A stretch of DNA of 64,000 bases, from positions 1 to 64,000 of the forward strand of contig JAFTTH010000008.1 of assembly GCA_017466885.1 (NCBI GenBank), given 5' to 3'. Shown piece after piece: positions 33,341 to 43,447 of the stretch. Numbering within the stretch: position 1 is the first letter of the stretch; each line of letters opens with the position of its first letter. Both the position numbers and the translations under genes were made by a program. The stretch is from Oscillospiraceae bacterium (GTDB taxonomy: Bacteria > Bacillota > Clostridia > Oscillospirales > Ruminococcaceae). A model generated the notes under the pieces. The model saw nothing but the letters and a program-made list of their open reading frames with translations. It was not told where the DNA came from and ran no database searches.

Positions 33341-34321
33341 TTAAAGAATCAATGAGACAAGAAGCTCCTTTGTCATCCCGCTGATGTAGTCGCCAAGCTC
33401 CAACTGTGCCAAACGTTCCAGAAGATCTTCCTCCCGGTGGCGGCAACCCACAAGGCGGTCACAGAGCTCCCCGATCTCCCGTTTCCCAAAGAAATCCCCT
33501 CGGATCTGAATGCTCCGGATGACCCCTTCTGTTACATTCAAGCCTATCTCAACCAGGCCAAAGGGGTATTTTTCCGCCTTCTCCATAGTAAAGGCTGGAG
33601 AGCTACCGATATTCCACTCCCATTTGCCGTATTTTTCCGCTACCAGACGCTCGATCCCCCGGCATTCAGCTTCGGAAAAGCCGCGGGCTTCGATCCCCGG
33701 CACCTGCTCCAGAAAGTAGCAGTAAAGCGCATCCATAAATTCCTCCACCGAAAGCTCCCGGAGCAAATGGCTTGCGATATTGGTCACCCGGCTCCGCACC
33801 GAGGAAATTCCCTTGCTCTGGAGCTTTATCGGGCGGGGCTTGAGGGCTCCGGAAAGAGCACTCAGGTCGGCGGAATACATCAAGGTTCCGTGGTGCATAA
33901 TCTTATCCCCGCTGACAGTCTGGGCATTCCCCGAGAACTTCATCCCATCAATGGTCAGATCGTTCCGCCCGGTCAGTTCCGCCTTAACCCCCAGGGTGCG
34001 GAGGAAATCGCAGACCGGCTGGGTGAAGCCTTTATAGTCATTGAAGGCACCTGTTTTGTAATCGGAGATGAAGGTGAAGTTGACATTTCCAAGATCGTGG
34101 AACACCGCACCGCCCCCCGTCATCCGGCGGATGACTGCGATCCCCTTCTCCCGGACGAAATCTCCATCGATCTCGGCCACGGCATTCTGATTTCTGCCAA
34201 TGATCACCGACCGGTCGTTCCTCCAAAGCATAATCACATTCTCCCGGCGGCGACAGAGAAGGTATTCCTCAGCAGCCAGGTTAAAAGCAGGGTCGATGGA
34301 GTCATTTAAAATAATCCGCAT
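33341..34321 (-). CDS. lplA: Lipoate-protein ligase A
   Basis: The 326-residue enzyme attaches lipoate, via lipoyl-AMP, to lysines of E2 and GcvH proteins. Conserved pieces are DPAFNLAAEEYLL, the lipoate-binding RRMTGGGAVFHDLGNVNFTF, and GMKFSGNAQTVSGDKIMHHGTLM with its catalytic Lys; a C-terminal accessory domain follows. ATG 34321 fits the family N-terminus but has no clear ribosome binding site. A GTG at 34375 follows GAGGTGG and would add 18 residues, so the start is open. It follows the aminotransferase by under 80 bases on the same strand. No lipoylated enzyme gene is in the window. Confidence 0.9.
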   Translation of the reverse strand: MRIILNDSIDPAFNLAAEEYLLCRRRENVIMLWRNDRSVIIGRNQNAVAEIDGDFVREKGIAVIRRMTGGGAVFHDLGNVNFTFISDYKTGAFNDYKGFTQPVCDFLRTLGVKAELTGRNDLTIDGMKFSGNAQTVSGDKIMHHGTLMYSADLSALSGALKPRPIKLQSKGISSVRSRVTNIASHLLRELSVEEFMDALYCYFLEQVPGIEARGFSEAECRGIERLVAEKYGKWEWNIGSSPAFTMEKAEKYPFGLVEIGLNVTEGVIRSIQIRGDFFGKREIGELCDRLVGCRHREEDLLERLAQLELGDYISGMTKELLVSLIL

Positions 34322-34396
34322 AATAAGAATGGCCGGGCAACGCCCTGAACGGTTTCCTCCCCGCTCAAGCCGCACCCGGCACCACCTCTTTTCTCG

Positions 34397-35587
34397 TTAG
34401 TGAATCGTTTCTGCGATCAACTCGGACAAAATACGGACACCCTTGACGATATTGTCATCCGACGGAGTGGAGTAGTTCATCCGGAAGGACTGACTACTTC
34501 CCGACTCATCGGCCAGGAATGCCGTTCCGGGAACGACGGCTACCTTCCGCGCCACAGCATCCCGGCAGAACTGCATCATATCCACACCCTCCGGCAGGGT
34601 CGCCCAAAGGAAAAGGCCTCCCTCGGGACGGGTATACTTCACCTTACCGCCAAAGCCGCGATCCAGCTCGGAGAGCATCAGATCCAGCTTTCCCCTATAC
34701 AGGGTGCGAAGACCGGCGATATGAGCATGAATATCATACTCGGTCAGGAACCGGTGGCAGATCAACTGGGACAGGATGGTAGTGTGAACGTCCGACACCT
34801 GCTTAGCAACCGTCAGCTTGCCGATGACCGGCTTGGGGGCTACCACATAACCTACCCGCATTCCGGGGGAAAGGATCTTGGAGAAGCTACCCGCATAAAT
34901 CACGCGGCCCTCCTCATCCATAGACTTGATGGTGGGGATATCCTCACCGGTATAACGGAGGTCACCGTAAGGGTTATCCTCCAGGATAATAACGTTATAC
35001 TTGCAGGCAAGACGGTATACCTCCTGCCGCTTTGCAAGGCTCATGGTGATTCCGGAGGGGTTCTGGAAGTTGGGGATCAGGTAGAGGAACCGGACGTTCT
35101 TCTCCCGCTTCAGCGCATCCTCCAGCCGCTGGATGGAGATACCGTCCGCCTCCACAGGCACACCCTTCAACTGAACGTGGTAGGAACGGAAGGCATTCAG
35201 AGAGCCGATGAAGCTGGGATCCTCGCAGAGGACGGTATCCCCTTCATTGCAGAGGACCTTACATGTCAGTTCAATGGCCTGCTGGGCACCTGAGGTAACG
35301 ATCAGGTCGTCCCCCTCTGTTCCGATATTGTAATCGGTTTTCATCCAGCTTTTGAGAGCATCCCGCAGGGGGGTATATCCCTCGCTGATACTATACTGCA
35401 AAGCAGAAATGGGATTCTCGGCCAGGATCTGCCCGGCAATTTTTGCCACCGCCTCGGTGGGGAACGCTTCCGCAGAGGGATTTCCCGCCGCAAAGGCGAT
35501 GACCTCCGGGTCTGCGGTGAATTTCAGGATCTCACGGATGGCAGAGGGCGCCAGGGAGGAGATCCGGTCGGAAAAAACATACTCCAT
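34397..35587 (-). CDS. PLP-dependent aminotransferase (class I/II)
   Basis: The 396-residue fold-type I enzyme resembles 2-aminoadipate/LysN and MocR-like aminotransferases. It has the cofactor-binding TSGAQQAI region, IPNFQNPSG, the Asp and Tyr in LEDNPYGDLRY, the Schiff-base Lys in YAGSFSKILSPGMRVGY and the substrate-carboxylate Arg near QSFRMNYS. The donor and acceptor cannot be told from sequence; 2-aminoadipate, aromatic or branched amino acids are all found in the group. It starts 24 bases after potD on the same strand, so it may be read through from the polyamine operon. Confidence 0.87.
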   Translation of the reverse strand: MEYVFSDRISSLAPSAIREILKFTADPEVIAFAAGNPSAEAFPTEAVAKIAGQILAENPISALQYSISEGYTPLRDALKSWMKTDYNIGTEGDDLIVTSGAQQAIELTCKVLCNEGDTVLCEDPSFIGSLNAFRSYHVQLKGVPVEADGISIQRLEDALKREKNVRFLYLIPNFQNPSGITMSLAKRQEVYRLACKYNVIILEDNPYGDLRYTGEDIPTIKSMDEEGRVIYAGSFSKILSPGMRVGYVVAPKPVIGKLTVAKQVSDVHTTILSQLICHRFLTEYDIHAHIAGLRTLYRGKLDLMLSELDRGFGGKVKYTRPEGGLFLWATLPEGVDMMQFCRDAVARKVAVVPGTAFLADESGSSQSFRMNYSTPSDDNIVKGVRILSELIAETIH

Positions 35588-35611
35588 GGGAAGACACGAT
35601 CCTTTTATCGG

Positions 35612-36721
35612 TTATTTTTTCAGATCCATCCAAAGGGAATCCATATATTTATTGATCTCATCCGGGTAGGCGATAAAGAGCTCCGCTTTGTCCAAAACCT
35701 CGTTAGAGGGATAATAGATGGGGTTTTCGGAGATCTCGGGGTCCAGAAGCTTTTTGGCCTCCGTATGGGGGGTTGCATAGCATACAAAATCTGCATTGGC
35801 CAGTGCAATCTCGGTGCGGCACATAAAGTTGATATACTCCTCCGCCTCTGCCTTATGCTCCGAGCTCTTGGGAATGCACATGGCATCCACAAACTTATTG
35901 GTTCCCTCCTCGGGAATCAAAAAGCCGATATTTTCGTTCTCGGTGGCCATAATGGAAGCATCCCCAGCATAATAGGGGCCAAGCGCCGCTTCGTCATTTC
36001 CCATTTTGTCATAAATCTGGTCCATAACGTAGCCCTGCAGGAGGGGCTTTTGCTTTTTCAGCTCGGCAGCGGCCTCATCCAGCTCGGCTTTGTTGGTGGT
36101 ATTCATAGAATACCCCAGCTTTTTGAGGGCGATGGCAAAGGCATCCCGCTGGTTATCAAACATCAGGATATTTCCGGAATATTTCTCATTCCAAAGCAGA
36201 TCCCAGCCCTGGTCAAGATCGGCCTCGTCCACCATCGTCTTATTATAGAAGATGCAGACGGTACCCCAAAGGTAAGGCACCGTATACTTATTCTCCGGAT
36301 CATAGCTCATATTCCGGAACTGCGGATCGATATACTTAAAGTTGGGGATATTATCGAAATTCAGCTCGGCAAGGAGACCCTCGTTTGCCATCTTCCCGAT
36401 CATATAATCGGAGGGGATGATTACGTCATAGTCTGCCGCGCCGGCGCTGATGAGTGCATACATACTTTCATTGGTATCGAACATTTTATAGTTGACATCG
36501 ATCCCGGTGATATGGGTAAAAGCCGCATTCACGTCCAGGGAGCCTTCCGAGCCATCCGAGATATACTCGCCCCAGTTATAGACGTTCAGGGTCACGCCCC
36601 GGCCTTCCGCCTTGGGCTCGCTTTCCCAATCCCAAATATCATTTTTGTTGCCCCCGCTGCAGGATGCAAGGGTTACTGCCGCCATTACGGCACACATACC
36701 CGCCAGGAGAATTTTTTTCAT
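35612..36721 (-). CDS. potD: Spermidine/putrescine-binding lipoprotein
   Basis: The 369-residue protein has a lipoprotein signal (KKILLAGMCAVMAAVTLASC, lipobox ASC) and the PotD/PotF fold: LNVYNWGEYISDG, YDVIIPSDYMIGKMANEG, YTVPYLWGT, and MDQIYDKMGNDEAA. It captures polyamines outside and delivers them to PotBC. ATG 36721 is chosen because the signal peptide begins there; the frame continues upstream into the potC end without coding character. It is the last gene of potABCD in the usual order. Confidence 0.93.
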   Translation of the reverse strand: MKKILLAGMCAVMAAVTLASCSGGNKNDIWDWESEPKAEGRGVTLNVYNWGEYISDGSEGSLDVNAAFTHITGIDVNYKMFDTNESMYALISAGAADYDVIIPSDYMIGKMANEGLLAELNFDNIPNFKYIDPQFRNMSYDPENKYTVPYLWGTVCIFYNKTMVDEADLDQGWDLLWNEKYSGNILMFDNQRDAFAIALKKLGYSMNTTNKAELDEAAAELKKQKPLLQGYVMDQIYDKMGNDEAALGPYYAGDASIMATENENIGFLIPEEGTNKFVDAMCIPKSSEHKAEAEEYINFMCRTEIALANADFVCYATPHTEAKKLLDPEISENPIYYPSNEVLDKAELFIAYPDEINKYMDSLWMDLKK

Positions 36722-36797
36722 CAAGAGCCACCGTACCCTCCAAAAGGAGAGTTCCTTTCTTTTTTCTGTATCATCAGCGGAAGACCGCCAAATACCG

Positions 36798-37598
36798 CTA
36801 CCGGGCCGCTTTTTTCTTGGCATCATCCCGCATTTGGGCGATATTGACCACCAAAAGCAGGACAAATACCGTTACGAACAGGATGGTCGAAAGTGCATTG
36901 ACCTCCGGACTGACCCGATGGCGGGTCATGGAATAGATTACCACCGAAAGGGGCTGGGCGCTGGAGCCGGAGGTAAAAAGGCTGATAACAAAATCGTCCA
37001 GCGAAAGGGTAAAGGCCATCAGCGCACCTGTCAGGATTCCCGGCATAATTTCGGGCAACACAACCTTGAAAAACGCCCGGACAGGAGAACAACCCAGGTC
37101 AAGCGCTGCTTCATACATATGTGCATTCATCTGCCGGAGCTTGGGGGATACCTGCAGGATCACGTAAGGAATGCTGAAGGTGATATGAGAAAGCAGCAGA
37201 GTCAGAAAGCCCATCTCAAACCAACCGGTCGCCTCTGAAACGAAGACGAAGATCAACAGCAACGAAACCGCCGTTACGATCTCGGGGTTGACCATCGGGA
37301 TATTATTCACCGTGAGGAAAACCCGCTTCATCCGTTTGCCGAGGCTGTGGATTCCCACCGCAGAAACAGTCCCGATGATGGTGGCGAACACCGCCGTCAG
37401 CGCGGCAACACTCAGGGTAACGATCAGCGCATCCATCAACTGGTCGTTATTGAAAAGCTCTTCGTACCATTTCAGGGTAAAACCATGCCAGGTCACCCGG
37501 CTTTTGGAATCATTGAAGCTGAACAGGATCAGCACGCCGATAGGCGCATAGAGGAAGAAGAAGATCAGGGCAGTATAAACCTTGGATAAAACTTTCAT
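36798..37598 (-). CDS. potC: Spermidine/putrescine ABC transporter permease
   Basis: The 266-residue membrane protein has about six helices and the ABC permease EAA loop EAALDLGCSPVRAFFKVVLPEIMPGI, which docks on PotA. With PotB it forms the membrane channel for polyamine uptake. It begins within the last codons of potB (4-base overlap), indicating coupled translation. Confidence 0.93.
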   Translation of the reverse strand: MKVLSKVYTALIFFFLYAPIGVLILFSFNDSKSRVTWHGFTLKWYEELFNNDQLMDALIVTLSVAALTAVFATIIGTVSAVGIHSLGKRMKRVFLTVNNIPMVNPEIVTAVSLLLIFVFVSEATGWFEMGFLTLLLSHITFSIPYVILQVSPKLRQMNAHMYEAALDLGCSPVRAFFKVVLPEIMPGILTGALMAFTLSLDDFVISLFTSGSSAQPLSVVIYSMTRHRVSPEVNALSTILFVTVFVLLLVVNIAQMRDDAKKKAAR

Positions 37599-38413
37599 CC
37601 GCCGATCCCTCCCTTCTCCTCATCCCGGTCCACAAGGCCGGTCACCGCCATACAAAGGAGGATCAAAACCATCAGCACCAGCGAAAGGGCCGATCCGATA
37701 TTATAATCCTTGGCCGTTCCGATGAAATAGTTTTCAATAAAGTCACCGATTAGCCACTCCTTGCCGCCTCCCAAAAGCTTGGAGATGACAAAGGTACTTA
37801 CCGCTGGAACGAAAACCATTGTGATCCCGGTAACGATCCCCGGTGCGGAAAGGGGCAGAAGGATCCGCCGGAACACCTGGAAGCCGTTGGAACCCAGGTC
37901 CTCCGCCGCCTCGATAATGCTTTTATCAATCTTGACCATCACCGAATAGAGGGGGATAATCATAAAGGGCAGGAAATTATAAACCATTCCCACCACCACC
38001 GCAAAGCGGGTGTTGATCATATGGATCGGCTCCATCCCCAAAAGGCCGAGAAACTGGTTGATAAAGCCTTTATCCTCCAGAATGGACATCCATGCATAGG
38101 TGCGGAGGAGAAAGTTCATCCACATAGGCATCATCGTCAGCATAACAAGGGTCTGCTGAACCCGCTCCCCCGTCCGGGAGATGATAAAGGCCACCGGATA
38201 GGCCATCACCAGACAGATCAGGGTCGCCAGTGCACCCAAAAGGATGGAGATCAGAAAGGTCTCGGAAAAATCCGCAATCTTGAGAATATTATCAAAGGTG
38301 AAGGTACCCTTGGAGTCGGTAAAAGCAAACCAAATGACCATTCCCAAGGGAAGGATGGTAAAGATCAGCATCCAGACCGCAAAGGGCAAAGAGGCAATCT
38401 TATGCTTAGTCAA
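37595..38413 (-). CDS. potB: Spermidine/putrescine ABC transporter permease
   Basis: The 272-residue permease has about six helices and the EAA loop [26 protein letters not shown]. The N-terminal [19 protein letters not shown] is typical of PotB. It overlaps potA by 8 bases and potC by 4, so all three are one translational block. Confidence 0.93.
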   Translation of the reverse strand: MTKHKIASLPFAVWMLIFTILPLGMVIWFAFTDSKGTFTFDNILKIADFSETFLISILLGALATLICLVMAYPVAFIISRTGERVQQTLVMLTMMPMWMNFLLRTYAWMSILEDKGFINQFLGLLGMEPIHMINTRFAVVVGMVYNFLPFMIIPLYSVMVKIDKSIIEAAEDLGSNGFQVFRRILLPLSAPGIVTGITMVFVPAVSTFVISKLLGGGKEWLIGDFIENYFIGTAKDYNIGSALSLVLMVLILLCMAVTGLVDRDEEKGGIGG

Positions 38414-39554
38414 CGCTCTCCCCTCCCCCTTCGTCAGTCAGATCGATGGTGGGGTCGGCAAGCTCATCGAACTCTTCGGAATAGGAGCTATAATCCCCGT
38501 AGAGGCCGGAATACTCCGATTTTTTCATAATATGAATATCCTCAGGATTGAGGACGATTCCGATGACAGAATCCACCGGATAATAATCGGTGGTCTGGAT
38601 CATCCACTTAAAGCCCTTGAAATCAACGATGGTCTCAAAGTGGACGCCCTTAAAGGTCACCTCCGTTACCTTTCCGGTCAGATGGCCCTTCATCGGCTCA
38701 ACAATATCAATATCCTCAGGACGGATCACAACATCCACCGGCTCGTCCGGCGCAAAGCCCCGATCCAGACAGGCAAACTTCCGCCCGAAAAATTCCACCA
38801 CAAAGTCCGCCCGCATAATACCGTCGAGGATATTGCTTTCCCCGATAAAGTCGGCAACGAAGGCGTTTTTCGGCTCATTATAAATATCCTGGGGGGTGCC
38901 GATCTGCTGGATCACACCCTCATTCATAACAACCACCGTATCAGACATGGAAAGAGCCTCTTCCTGATCGTGGGTCACGTAAATAAAGGTGATTCCCAGG
39001 CTCTTCTGCATCTTTTTCAGCTCAAGCTGCATATCCTTGCGGAGCTTCAGGTCCAGGGCGGCGAGCGGCTCATCCAGCAGGAGGACCTGCGGGCCGTTTG
39101 CCAGCGCACGGGCAATGGCAACCCGCTGCTGCTGACCGCCCGAAAGGGTATGAACTCTGCGGTTTTCAAAGCCCTTAAGGTTGACCAGCTTCAAAAGCTC
39201 TGCCACCCGCTCCTTAATTTCCGCATTTTTCTTTTTCTGGAGCCGCATTCCGAAGGCAACATTCTCAAAAACATTCAGATGCGGGAAAAGGGCATACCGT
39301 TGGAAAATGGTATTGACCTGGCGCTTATGGGGCGGGAGGTCATTGACTCTTTTCCCAGCAAAAAAAACATCGCCGCTATCCGGAGTGACAAAGCCGCCGA
39401 TGATCCGCAAGGTTGTTGTCTTACCGCAGCCCGAGGGCCCCAGCAAGGTGACAAACTCCCCATTCCGGATGGAAAGGGACAGGTCATCCAGCACCGTTTC
39501 ACCATCAAACGATACAACGATGTTTTTCAAATCAATAATCGTATCAACAGACAA
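38406..39554 (-). CDS. potA: Polyamine ABC transporter ATP-binding protein
   Basis: The 382-residue ATPase drives polyamine uptake. It has Walker [10 protein letters not shown] (about residue 38), the Q loop QRYALFPHL, the signature [15 protein letters not shown] (about 140), Walker [13 protein letters not shown] and the switch His in [14 protein letters not shown]-type C-terminal domain follows ([11 protein letters not shown]). It starts at TTG 39554, after GGGGGATG. It heads potABCD behind a leader of about 200 bases and a TTGACT-17-TATCAT promoter. Confidence 0.95.
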   Translation of the reverse strand: MSVDTIIDLKNIVVSFDGETVLDDLSLSIRNGEFVTLLGPSGCGKTTTLRIIGGFVTPDSGDVFFAGKRVNDLPPHKRQVNTIFQRYALFPHLNVFENVAFGMRLQKKKNAEIKERVAELLKLVNLKGFENRRVHTLSGGQQQRVAIARALANGPQVLLLDEPLAALDLKLRKDMQLELKKMQKSLGITFIYVTHDQEEALSMSDTVVVMNEGVIQQIGTPQDIYNEPKNAFVADFIGESNILDGIMRADFVVEFFGRKFACLDRGFAPDEPVDVVIRPEDIDIVEPMKGHLTGKVTEVTFKGVHFETIVDFKGFKWMIQTTDYYPVDSVIGIVLNPEDIHIMKKSEYSGLYGDYSSYSEEFDELADPTIDLTDEGGGESVD

Positions 39555-39762
39555 TTCTGCATCCCCCTTTGCGGATTTTCGCAGGTCTCCCCTGCTGACA
39601 TATGCCTTTTGATCCCGCCCCCCGCAAAAGGTTTACCTAAGTAACAGGCGGTACATACGACATATGCCGGAACAGCGCTCCTTTTCGGCTCGCGCTCCGA
39701 TCAGATGCCAAACCGTGTTTTGAGAGTTTACAGCCTCCAAACCGTGTCTGATATGCAACATT
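39555..39762 (-). promoter_or_regulatory. Long 5' leader of potABCD
   Basis: About 200 bases separate the promoter from potA. The leader holds two copies of ACACGGTTTGG and several possible short stems (for example GCAGGG..CCTGC near the start codon). It might regulate the operon, but I recognise no known riboswitch core. Confidence 0.4.
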
Positions 39763-39765
39763 ATA

Positions 39766-39794
39766 ATGATACATTTTTTTAACAGAAAAGTCAA
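39766..39794 (-). promoter_or_regulatory. potABCD promoter
   Basis: TTGACT (39794-39789), a 17-base spacer and TATCAT (39771-39766). Confidence 0.7.
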
Positions 39795-39902
39795 TGGGTT
39801 TTATAAATTCGACATATTCCCTCAAATGAGGGTTTTTTCCGGGGGTTTTGTCGGATTTTTAACAAGAATCAGCCCTCCGGAGCGACCGAAAAACGCAGAA
39901 AG

Positions 39903-39940
39903 AACACCCCCGGTCTGTCCCATTGACAGGCCGGAGGTGC
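39903..39940 (-). terminator. Terminator of the glycosidase-like lipoprotein
   Basis: Minus-strand CACCTCCGG-CCTGTC pairs with GACAG-ACCGGGGGTG, then TTCTTTC. Confidence 0.7.
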
Positions 39941-39952
39941 TGTGGTCTTTTC

Positions 39953-40999
39953 TTATTGGGAGACCTCGCTTTCGACCTCCCCGGAAGCCAAAGGCTTTCC
40001 CGACGCCTTAAAGGCGGTGATATACTCCTTGGTCAGGTTCCAGTAAAGCCAGGGATCCTCTTCGCCGGCAGCGTTGAGCCACTGCTCCCGCTTGGCACCC
40101 ATTCCCTTGATGCCGGGCGTTTGGGCCGGGAGGATAGAGGTGCACTCCCCATACTCATTAAAGGAGTTGATAACGATGATCCGGGGGCGGCTCTCCTGCT
40201 CCATAATGTTATCCCAGAATTTGCGGTAGGTCTCATCCCCATCCCGGTAGACGGGAGGATTTCCGGCGCGGTTATGCCAGCCCGGCATCACCACTACCGT
40301 TTCGTGGTGCCATTTCGGGCCGGTGGTATATGCCCAGCCCCAGTAACCGGGGGTGTTATCATTTCCGGCCCACCGGATGGTAAACTTCGACCCATAGGTC
40401 TTATCTCCGGTATATTCATTCCACATTTTTTCGCCGCCATTCCCATATACGATCAGGAGGGGCTTACCCTCATAATAATAGTGGTAATCCTCGGTGCCAA
40501 ACTCCTGGGAATTATACCGCTCCCAAAGAATCTTTGCCTCTTCCTCAATTACCTCGGGCTTTTTTGACCATTGGATCGCGCCGATGGCGGAACAATATTT
40601 TACCGGACGGTCAGCAGTATCGTTATACTCCTTGATGGTCTGCGCCACCTTCAGAGAGCGCTCGTTAATGTAGCCGTTATCCACATCAATATGGTTGGTT
40701 TGATCCATAATGATAAAGTCGATCTGCGCCTCGGAGAGCATCTTCAGGTGGAACTTAATGACCTCCTCATCCCCCGAGTCATAATAGCCGAAGCTACCAT
40801 CCGGCAGAAGGGGCTTATACTTCAGATCCCAAGCATTCCAGGTATCCAGCTTATTATCCTCCGAGCCCGGCTCCTCATAGCTGAAAAAGGTGCTGTACCA
40901 GATTCCGATCTCTGTTTCGGGGCCGTTGGAGGGGGTAGTGCAGCTACTGGCCGCGATCAGGGTAAGAGCGCAAAGACATACCGCAAAAAACCGTTTCAT
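39953..40999 (-). CDS. GH71/GH99-like lipoprotein
   Basis: The 348-residue protein has a lipoprotein signal (KRFFAVCLCALTLIAASSC) and a (beta/alpha)8-like domain beginning EIGIWYSTFFS and ending with IVINSFNEYGECTSILP. The last piece matches the NxFNExxExTxxxP pattern near the end of GH99/GH71-type and WbsX-like domains. It would sit outside the membrane and act on glycans, possibly alpha-mannan or alpha-glucan type. ATG 40999 follows AGAGGA. It has its own promoter and terminator. The substrate is unknown. Confidence 0.65.
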   Translation of the reverse strand: MKRFFAVCLCALTLIAASSCTTPSNGPETEIGIWYSTFFSYEEPGSEDNKLDTWNAWDLKYKPLLPDGSFGYYDSGDEEVIKFHLKMLSEAQIDFIIMDQTNHIDVDNGYINERSLKVAQTIKEYNDTADRPVKYCSAIGAIQWSKKPEVIEEEAKILWERYNSQEFGTEDYHYYYEGKPLLIVYGNGGEKMWNEYTGDKTYGSKFTIRWAGNDNTPGYWGWAYTTGPKWHHETVVVMPGWHNRAGNPPVYRDGDETYRKFWDNIMEQESRPRIIVINSFNEYGECTSILPAQTPGIKGMGAKREQWLNAAGEEDPWLYWNLTKEYITAFKASGKPLASGEVESEVSQ

Positions 41000-41031
41000 C
41001 CGCAATTCCTCTTTCCAATTTGTTTTTCTTA

Positions 41032-41060
41032 ATTATAACATATATCACAGTATGATACAA
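41032..41060 (-). promoter_or_regulatory. Promoter of the GH99-like lipoprotein gene
   Basis: TTGTAT (41060-41055), a 17-base spacer and TATAAT (41037-41032). Confidence 0.75.
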
Positions 41061-41065
41061 GCCCC

Positions 41066-41103
41066 CAAAAAAAAGAAGACCCGAACAAAATCGGGTCTTC
41101 TTT
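41066..41103 (-). terminator. Terminator of the EF-G-like gene
   Basis: AAAGAAGACCCGA (41072-41084) pairs with TCGGGTCTTCTTT (41091-41103), followed on the minus strand by a T-run. Confidence 0.9.
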
Positions 41104-41110
41104 GATTCAG

Positions 41111-43183
41111 TTATTCATCCTTATCCGCTTTGGCAGCCTCAATGATGCCTGCTTCCAGCTGGGGAGGAACCTGCTCATACCGCTCAAACGACAGAGTATA
41201 GCTTCCGCGACCCTGGGTCATAGACCGGAGGGCGGTGGTGAAATCGTACATCTCGCTCATGGGAACCTCCGCCTCGATCAGTTGGAGACCTGCTTCATCC
41301 GGGTTCATTCCCAGAACACGGCCGCGGCGCTTATTGATATCACCCATCAGGTCGCCGGCGTTGGCATCGGGAACGAGGGCGCGGAGAGTGCCAATGGGCT
41401 CCAGCAGGGCCGGAGACGCCTGGGCAACACCCGTTTTGTAAGCGAGGTTTGCAGCCATCTTAAAGGACATTTCAGAGGAGTCAACAGGGTGGTAGGAGCC
41501 ATCCACCAGGGTAGCCTTCAGGCCAACCACCGGGTAGCCGGCCAAAACACCCTTCTGAATGCTATCCCGCAGGCCCTTTTCAACCGCCGGGAAGAAGCTC
41601 TTGGGAACGGCGCCGCCGAAGATCTTCTCCTCAAAGATGAACTCTTCCTCACAGGGCTCAAATTCGATCCAAACGTCACCAAACTGGCCGTGACCGCCCG
41701 ACTGCTTCTTATGACGGCCCTGCACCTTGACCTTTTTGCGGATGGTCTCACGGTAGGGAACCTTGGGCGGAACCAGCTCAACCTCCATACCGAACTTGGA
41801 CTTCATCCGGGAGATGGCAACATCCAGATGCTGCTCGCCCAGACCGGAAATGATCTGCTCGTGGGTCTCCACGTTGGTCTCATAGGACAGAGTCGGATCC
41901 TCTTCCATCAACCGGGAGATAACGCCCGAAATTTTACCCTCATCCCCTTTAGCCTTCAGCTTTATGGCCATAGACTGGGTGGGTTTGGGGAAGCGGCCCG
42001 CATCCAGGGTAACGATCTTTCCGGGCGCGCAGAGAGTATCTCCGGTCACAGTCTCGGAAAGCTTGGTAATGGCGCCGATATCACCGGCACAGATGGCGGC
42101 AGTCTCCTCCTGCTTTTTGCCCTTCAGGAGGATCAGCTTGCCCATCCGCTCAGGGTTGCCGGTACGGGCATTGACCGGTTGCATATCGGAGGTCAGCTTA
42201 CCCGAAACAACCTTTACATAAGACAGCTTGCCCACAAAGGGATCCGCAACCGTCTTGAAGGTATAAGCCACCAGCGGGCCATTTTCATCACAGGGAATCT
42301 CAACCTTTTCCCCTGCGGCATCGGTTCCGGTCTCACCGGCTTTTTCCGCCGCAGTGGGGAGCATCCGCAGGAGGGAATACATCAGAAGGTCAATGCCCTC
42401 CATCGACTGGGATGCGCCGCCGTACACCGGGAAGAGGGTACCGGCCTTGACGCCGTTCCGGACGCCCTGCACCACTTCTTCCTGGGTAAAGGGCTCGCCC
42501 GAGAAGTATTTTTCCATATATTCGTCACTGGTTTCGGCAACGGCCTCCGCAATCGCATCCATCAGCTCGTCAATCTTGCTCTGCGCCGCTGCGGGGATGG
42601 GAATTTCTCCCGCTTTGCCGCCCTGCTCGTAAGCAAAGGCTTTCATGGTCAGCAGGTCAACATAGCAGGTGACCTTATGATTCTCGGTAACCGGGTAAAC
42701 GATGGGGCAAACCGCTGCGCCGAATACTTCCCGCATCTGCGCCAGGACCTTATCAAAATCAGCGTGCTCCGAATCCAGCTTATTGATGAAGAAAGCAATG
42801 GCCTTCCCTGTTTTCTTGGCGCGCTTGAAGGCTTTTTCGGTACCCACCGAAACGCCCGATTTACCGGACAGGCAAACCAGCACTGTTTCCGCCGCGCTGA
42901 CGCCCTCAACAACTCCCGCCTCAAAGTCAAACAGTCCCGGGGTATCCAGGAGGTTGATCTTCTCGTCCTTCCACTCAAAATATGCCAAAGCGCTGGAGAT
43001 AGAAGCGGTGCGCTTGATCTCTTCAGGGTCAAAATCCATTACAGTATTCCCGTCAGCAATCTTTCCGAGTCTGTCGGTGGCTTTGGTCGCGAACAGCAAA
43101 GCCTCTGCAAGAGATGTCTTCCCGGCGTTGCTATGCCCCGCCAGTGCCACGTTTTTGATGTTTTTTGCCGAATACTGTTTCAA
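41111..43183 (-). CDS. Elongation factor G-like GTPase (EF-G paralogue)
   Basis: The 690-residue protein has the full EF-G layout. The G domain has GHSNAGKTS, DTPGLFDFEAG and FINKLD. Domain II follows, then domains III-V with YRETIRKK and a C-terminal GRGSYTLSFERYEQVP. It differs from housekeeping FusA in its G1 motif (GHSNAGKT instead of the usual AHIDAGKT) and is separate from a str operon, so it belongs to the second EF-G class (FusA2/EF-G2-like) of unknown role in translation or ribosome protection. TTG 43183, nine bases after GGGGAG, gives the normal KQYSAKNIKN start; ATG 43204 would make that ribosome binding site part of the gene. Confidence 0.88.
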   Translation of the reverse strand: MKQYSAKNIKNVALAGHSNAGKTSLAEALLFATKATDRLGKIADGNTVMDFDPEEIKRTASISSALAYFEWKDEKINLLDTPGLFDFEAGVVEGVSAAETVLVCLSGKSGVSVGTEKAFKRAKKTGKAIAFFINKLDSEHADFDKVLAQMREVFGAAVCPIVYPVTENHKVTCYVDLLTMKAFAYEQGGKAGEIPIPAAAQSKIDELMDAIAEAVAETSDEYMEKYFSGEPFTQEEVVQGVRNGVKAGTLFPVYGGASQSMEGIDLLMYSLLRMLPTAAEKAGETGTDAAGEKVEIPCDENGPLVAYTFKTVADPFVGKLSYVKVVSGKLTSDMQPVNARTGNPERMGKLILLKGKKQEETAAICAGDIGAITKLSETVTGDTLCAPGKIVTLDAGRFPKPTQSMAIKLKAKGDEGKISGVISRLMEEDPTLSYETNVETHEQIISGLGEQHLDVAISRMKSKFGMEVELVPPKVPYRETIRKKVKVQGRHKKQSGGHGQFGDVWIEFEPCEEEFIFEEKIFGGAVPKSFFPAVEKGLRDSIQKGVLAGYPVVGLKATLVDGSYHPVDSSEMSFKMAANLAYKTGVAQASPALLEPIGTLRALVPDANAGDLMGDINKRRGRVLGMNPDEAGLQLIEAEVPMSEMYDFTTALRSMTQGRGSYTLSFERYEQVPPQLEAGIIEAAKADKDE

Positions 43184-43260
43184 GTTTAGGAACTCCCCTC
43201 TCATATGCTTCAGGGCAAAAACCTTTCCGCATATTGAATAAATTAGTATAGAACATATAA

Positions 43261-43289
43261 ATTATATCAAAAGAATCTCCGCAATGCAA
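43261..43289 (-). promoter_or_regulatory. EF-G-like gene promoter
   Basis: TTGCAT (43289-43284), a 17-base spacer and TATAAT (43266-43261). Confidence 0.75.
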
Positions 43290-43447
43290 CGATAGTTTCT
43301 TTTTGGGAGTATAGAAAAAATTGCCTTTCGTTTGTATATTATGCATAAAAACAAATCACTCTTTTACAAAATTCCAAAAACAAAAAATTATTTACCCAAA
43401 TTCCGAAAAAATACAGAAAAGGTCTTTTCTTTTTCCATTTTTTGAGG

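Noticed and set aside
41102..43189. A plus-strand frame of 695 codons opposite the EF-G-like gene
   Set aside because: It mirrors the GTPase gene exactly and has no start signals.
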